Of a stretch of 64,000 bases of DNA, positions 59,993 to 64,000 are shown in pieces. Position numbers and translations under genes: made by a program. This DNA is from Halorarius litoreus (GTDB taxonomy: Archaea > Halobacteriota > Halobacteria > Halobacteriales > Haloarculaceae), in NCBI RefSeq assembly GCF_024362405.1, contig NZ_CP101454.1, forward strand, positions 558,001 to 622,000. The letters are read 5' to 3'. Each line of letters begins with the position of its first letter. Position 1 is the stretch's first letter. The notes beneath the pieces were generated by a model. That model worked only from the letters and a program-made list of their open reading frames with translations. It was not told the origin of the DNA and made no database searches.

Positions 59993-61041
59993 GCTTCCAC
60001 GTCCAGTTTCTTGCGGTCACCGAAGATACCCTGTGGGCGGTACACGATGATGAGGATCATCAGGAGTCCGATCGCCATCAGCCGCAGGGACGCGAACGTC
60101 TCGGAGCTGACCGGCACGGATTGGTTCGCAAAGCGGGTGAACAGCTGGAACGACGAGATCGTCAGGAGACCGACCAGCACGCCCTTGTTGTTGCCTGCAC
60201 CGCCGATGAGCATGCCGACCCAGACGAGCACCGTCACGTCGATGGTGACGTACCCGGGAGAGACGCCGCCGGTGACCAGTCCGAGGATCGCGCCGGCGAT
60301 ACCCATCAGGACCGACCCGATGAGGAAGGTCTTCACCTTGTAGGTGAAGACGTCCTTGCCCAGGAACGTGACGGCCGTCTCGTCGTCGCGGATGCCGCGC
60401 AGCACGCGTCCGAACGGCGATTCGCCGAGCCGTTGGACGATGGCGTAGCTGATTATCAACAGTCCCGAGAGCGCGCAGAATGCCACGAGGCCGGCCGAGA
60501 ACGCGTCGGGAGCGACGTCGTGGAAGATCCGGGGAATACCCGGAATCCCGATATTGCCGCCTAGCGTGCTCGTCAGGCCGATCGACATCTCGTGGAAGAT
60601 CTGTGCCGCCGCGAGCGTGACGACCGCGAGGTAGTCACCGCGGAGCTGGATGGTGCTCAGACTGATGATGAACGCCACGACGAGCACCACGGCGATAGCC
60701 GCGGCCACGCCGAGGTACCACGGCAGTCCCATGCCGATGTCGGTGAACGTGCTCTCGGCGCTGACGATCGCGACGGTGTACGCCCCGAGTGCGAAGAACA
60801 GCACCGGGCCGAAATTCACGATGCCGGCGTAGCCGTACTGCAGGTTCAGGCCCAACAGCAGGATACCGTAGAGCACGAAGTTCACGATGAGGACGTTGAA
60901 CACCAGGAGTATCCAGCCGGGGTACTGTACCGGGACGCCCGTGAACAGGAAGGACAACACCGTGACGAGGATACCGACGCGCAGGTAGTTGAGCGGCGAT
61001 GCGTCCCACGCTTCCGCAATCTTTGATACGTAATCGTTCAT
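59989..61041 (-). CDS. livM: Branched-chain-type ABC transporter permease (LivM-like)
   Basis: 350 residues, about 8-9 membrane helices. LLLGLNLQYGYAGIVNFG is the LivM signature region, and RLGESPFGRVLRGIRDDETAV is the coupling loop. Lies 2 bp downstream of livH and overlaps livG. Forms the membrane channel with LivH. Confidence 0.93.
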   Translation of the reverse strand: MNDYVSKIAEAWDASPLNYLRVGILVTVLSFLFTGVPVQYPGWILLVFNVLIVNFVLYGILLLGLNLQYGYAGIVNFGPVLFFALGAYTVAIVSAESTFTDIGMGLPWYLGVAAAIAVVLVVAFIISLSTIQLRGDYLAVVTLAAAQIFHEMSIGLTSTLGGNIGIPGIPRIFHDVAPDAFSAGLVAFCALSGLLIISYAIVQRLGESPFGRVLRGIRDDETAVTFLGKDVFTYKVKTFLIGSVLMGIAGAILGLVTGGVSPGYVTIDVTVLVWVGMLIGGAGNNKGVLVGLLTISSFQLFTRFANQSVPVSSETFASLRLMAIGLLMILIIVYRPQGIFGDRKKLDVEA

Positions 61042-61043
61042 TG

Positions 61044-61916
61044 TTAGGCCTCCTCCACGTCCGCGATGCCAGTCGGACGGACCAGGAGCACGACGATGAG
61101 GATGACGAACGCGAACATCGTCCCGAGGTTCGACAGCTCACCGGGCAGGTACGCGGTCGACAGCGTGACGGTCAGGCCGATGATGTACGCGCCGATGATT
61201 GCCCCGTAGGCGCTGCCCGCACCGCCGAGGATGGCGGCCGACAGGACCAGCAGAATCTGGTGGAAGCCGGTCAGCGGCGTCGCCGAGGTTCCCATGGCGA
61301 TCATGAAGCCCGACAGGCCGGCCAGCGCCGAGGAGAGCAGCCAGACGTTCCGGCGGATCTTCCCGGTGTAGATGCCCGAAATCGTCGAGAGCTTCTCGTT
61401 GTCGCTGGTCGCCCGCATCGCGATGCCGACGTTCGTCCGGGTGAGCAGCAGGTGGATCCCGATGAACGCGACGCCGGCGACGGCGACGCTCAACAGATGT
61501 TGGCTCGTCACGAAGAGGTCCAGTGATTCGAATCGGTAGGTCGACGTCGACATCCGGATGTACCGCGGATCCCCCCCGAGGAGGATCCGGTAGCCGTTCC
61601 TGAGGACGAATCCGAGCCCGATAGAGATGAGCAACAGGGGAATCGGTCCGGCGTCGTGGTTGGGAACGAAGACGATTCGAGAGATGATCCAGCCGAGGAT
61701 AGCTGAGAGTAAGACGACGACAATGAGCGCTGCGGGGAGGGGGAGGTTTAAGTCGGACATCGCGAAGAACCCGACGTACGCCCCGATAGTCATGTACTCC
61801 CCGTAGGCGAAGTTGATCATGTTGACGATACCGTAGACGATAGTAAACCCGATCGCTGCGATAGCGATATACGAGCCCATCTCAAGCCCGAAGATCAGGT
61901 TTTGTATTAACGACAT
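61044..61916 (-). CDS. livH: Branched-chain-type ABC transporter permease (LivH-like)
   Basis: 290 residues, about 8 membrane helices. GSYIAIAAIGFTIVYGIVNMINFAYGEYM is the LivH N-terminal mark, and TNVGIAMRATSDNEKLSTISGI is its ATPase-coupling loop (EAA-type). It follows the binding-protein gene by 56 bp, with a T-run and a TATA-like element in between. Confidence 0.93.
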   Translation of the reverse strand: MSLIQNLIFGLEMGSYIAIAAIGFTIVYGIVNMINFAYGEYMTIGAYVGFFAMSDLNLPLPAALIVVVLLSAILGWIISRIVFVPNHDAGPIPLLLISIGLGFVLRNGYRILLGGDPRYIRMSTSTYRFESLDLFVTSQHLLSVAVAGVAFIGIHLLLTRTNVGIAMRATSDNEKLSTISGIYTGKIRRNVWLLSSALAGLSGFMIAMGTSATPLTGFHQILLVLSAAILGGAGSAYGAIIGAYIIGLTVTLSTAYLPGELSNLGTMFAFVILIVVLLVRPTGIADVEEA

Positions 61917-61945
61917 TGTGTCACGTGTTGTCCTCTGCAGGGGAA

Positions 61946-61955
61946 TTAAAAACGT
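61946..61955 (-). terminator. T-run and TATA-like element between livJ and livH
   Basis: On the minus strand a run of five T (61948-61952) lies about 20 nt after the binding-protein stop, continuing into TTTTTAATTCC about 32 nt before livH. It can act as a partial terminator for livJ, raising binding-protein levels over permease levels, or as livH's own promoter. Confidence 0.4.
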
Positions 61956-61972
61956 TTGCGCTCAAGCGGTAG

Positions 61973-63373
<1,401 letters not shown>

Positions 63374-63394
63374 CTGTCCCTCGGAGAACAGCCA

Positions 63395-63403
63395 TATTAA
63401 TAT
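63395..63403 (-). promoter_or_regulatory. TATA box of livJ
   Basis: AATATTAAT on the minus strand, centred 26 nt before the ATG at 63373. Confidence 0.65.
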
Positions 63404-63647
63404 TTTGTCAACATTCGTTAGTCTCGAGGGTTAAAATTCATCGGAGCCAGGAGTTAAAAATAGTTCTATGTGTGCGAACGCCACCTGAGGCATGACAGAG
63501 CCCACACATTTTTACACCTAAAACCGGCAGACTTCGACGGGGTGGTCCGACGACGAGTCGGTATTTGGCCGGTACTGCCCCCGCGCTGCTCACGAAATCA
63601 TCGAATTTCGGTGCTCCCCGGGACGACCCCGGAGGCGTTCGAGCGGA

Positions 63648-63672
63648 CGAATTGGTGAGTCAGTCCAATTCG
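63648..63672. promoter_or_regulatory. 25-bp palindrome upstream of the aldehyde dehydrogenase
   Basis: CGAATTGG (63648-63655), nine bases, CCAATTCG (63665-63672), no arm mismatch, 135-159 nt before the ATG at 63807. A second, shorter inverted repeat lies 38 nt to its left. Confidence 0.45.
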
Positions 63673-63806
63673 AGGCCGCCAACCGGGGGAGGTCACGACC
63701 GCAATCGTCCTCTTCTCGGTGGCTGGGCGGGGTCGCAGGGCCAACACGGGCCGTTCGGGTGGCCGACCGCAAGGATTTTCATTCCCCCTGCGAAGTGTTG
63801 CCATGT

Positions 63807-64000
63807 ATGCCTAACGACGCCCGCGTACCTAGCCACGAGGCCAACTACATCGACGGTGAGTGGACGACACCCGACGGCGGCGAAACGATCCAGAGCCGCA
63901 GCCCGTCCAACCCGGACGAGGTCGTCTCGGAGTTCCCGAGTTCCAGCCGCGAGGTCGCACAGGAGGCCATCGCCAGCGCGGTGGCGGCCCAGGAAGGATG
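63807..64000 (+). CDS. Aldehyde dehydrogenase, N-terminal fragment cut by the window end
   Basis: 64 residues visible, starting MPNDARVPSHEANYIDGEW. YIDGEWTTPDGGETIQSRSPSNPDEVVSEF is the ALDH N-terminal pattern (F/Y-I-x-G-x-W ... NPAT/NP), followed by the beginning of the first helix. An ATG at 63803 opens only a three-codon frame, so 63807 is the start. Substrate not visible in this part. Confidence 0.85.
   Translation, partial: MPNDARVPSHEANYIDGEWTTPDGGETIQSRSPSNPDEVVSEFPSSSREVAQEAIASAVAAQEG

Larger units (their letters stand above)
63374..63806. other. 433-bp divergent intergenic region with two palindromes
   Basis: Between livJ and the partial aldehyde dehydrogenase. Holds the livJ TATA box, a CGAAAT/ATTTCG inverted repeat (63593-63610), an 8-bp-arm palindrome (63648-63672) and a TATA-like GATTTTCAT near 63775-63783. 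No protein frame looks real. Confidence 0.6.

Overview
The window is chromosomal-style DNA from a halophilic archaeon (class Halobacteria). The signs are high GC, Asp/Glu-rich proteins, twin-arginine lipoprotein signals followed by Gly/Asp linkers, TATA-like boxes about 25-30 nt before the start codon (leaderless transcripts), four-base ATGA/GTGA gene overlaps, an F420-pathway enzyme (CofH) and haloarchaeal-type HTH regulators. I could not place it at genus level. I recognised no rRNA, tRNA, CRISPR array, replication origin or intact insertion sequence.

Almost the whole window is accessory catabolism and uptake. 1-10 kb: an amidase (cut by the left edge), a family-5 solute-binding lipoprotein, a DUF2848-like protein, a class III CoA-transferase, an enoyl-CoA hydratase, and a complete peptide-type ABC permease/ATPase operon (dppC-D-F-B order). 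10-16 kb: a thioredoxin-like protein, an MFS carrier, a UlaG-like metallo-beta-lactamase (MBL) hydrolase, an overlapping pair of flavodiiron-like MBL proteins, a zinc alcohol dehydrogenase and an HpcH/HpaI aldolase. 16-21.5 kb: a class III aminotransferase, an acyl-CoA dehydrogenase, an SDR with two hot-dog (MaoC-like) proteins, and an HD-domain protein. 21.5-34 kb: hydantoinase/oxoprolinase A and B, a second MFS + UlaG-like pair, an IclR regulator, MmgE/PrpD, a carboxymuconolactone-decarboxylase-like protein, a second pair of flavodiiron-like MBL proteins, and an aldehyde ferredoxin oxidoreductase. 34-39.4 kb: a Tat transglutaminase-like lipoprotein, a tandem UspA, a rhodanese, a cytochrome P450 and a Tat metzincin-like protein. 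39.8-43.1 kb: one 1098-residue HTH-FilR1-like-NTPase-TPR signal protein.

After an AT-richer gap (43.1-44.3 kb, containing one XapX-domain membrane peptide), the right part holds a GctAB-type CoA-transferase, a luciferase-like F420 enzyme divergent from CofH, an aldehyde dehydrogenase, an enoyl-CoA hydratase, a class III CoA-transferase in an operon with a glutaryl-CoA-dehydrogenase-like enzyme, a ThDP enzyme, a 76-residue unknown with a TrmB-like operator, an FAD amine oxidase, an ornithine-cyclodeaminase-like protein, a branched-chain-type ABC transporter (livJ-H-M-G, no livF seen) and the start of another aldehyde dehydrogenase.

Taken together, the genes look like several uptake-plus-CoA-activation-plus-beta-oxidation-like modules for small amides, amino acids and dicarboxylic acids. 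The most unusual items are the twice-occurring two-gene MBL pair whose metal motif has Pro where flavodiiron proteins have a ligand Asp; the large STAND-like regulator with a perfect 9-bp-arm palindrome upstream; and a 22-bp palindromic motif shared by two distant intergenic regions.
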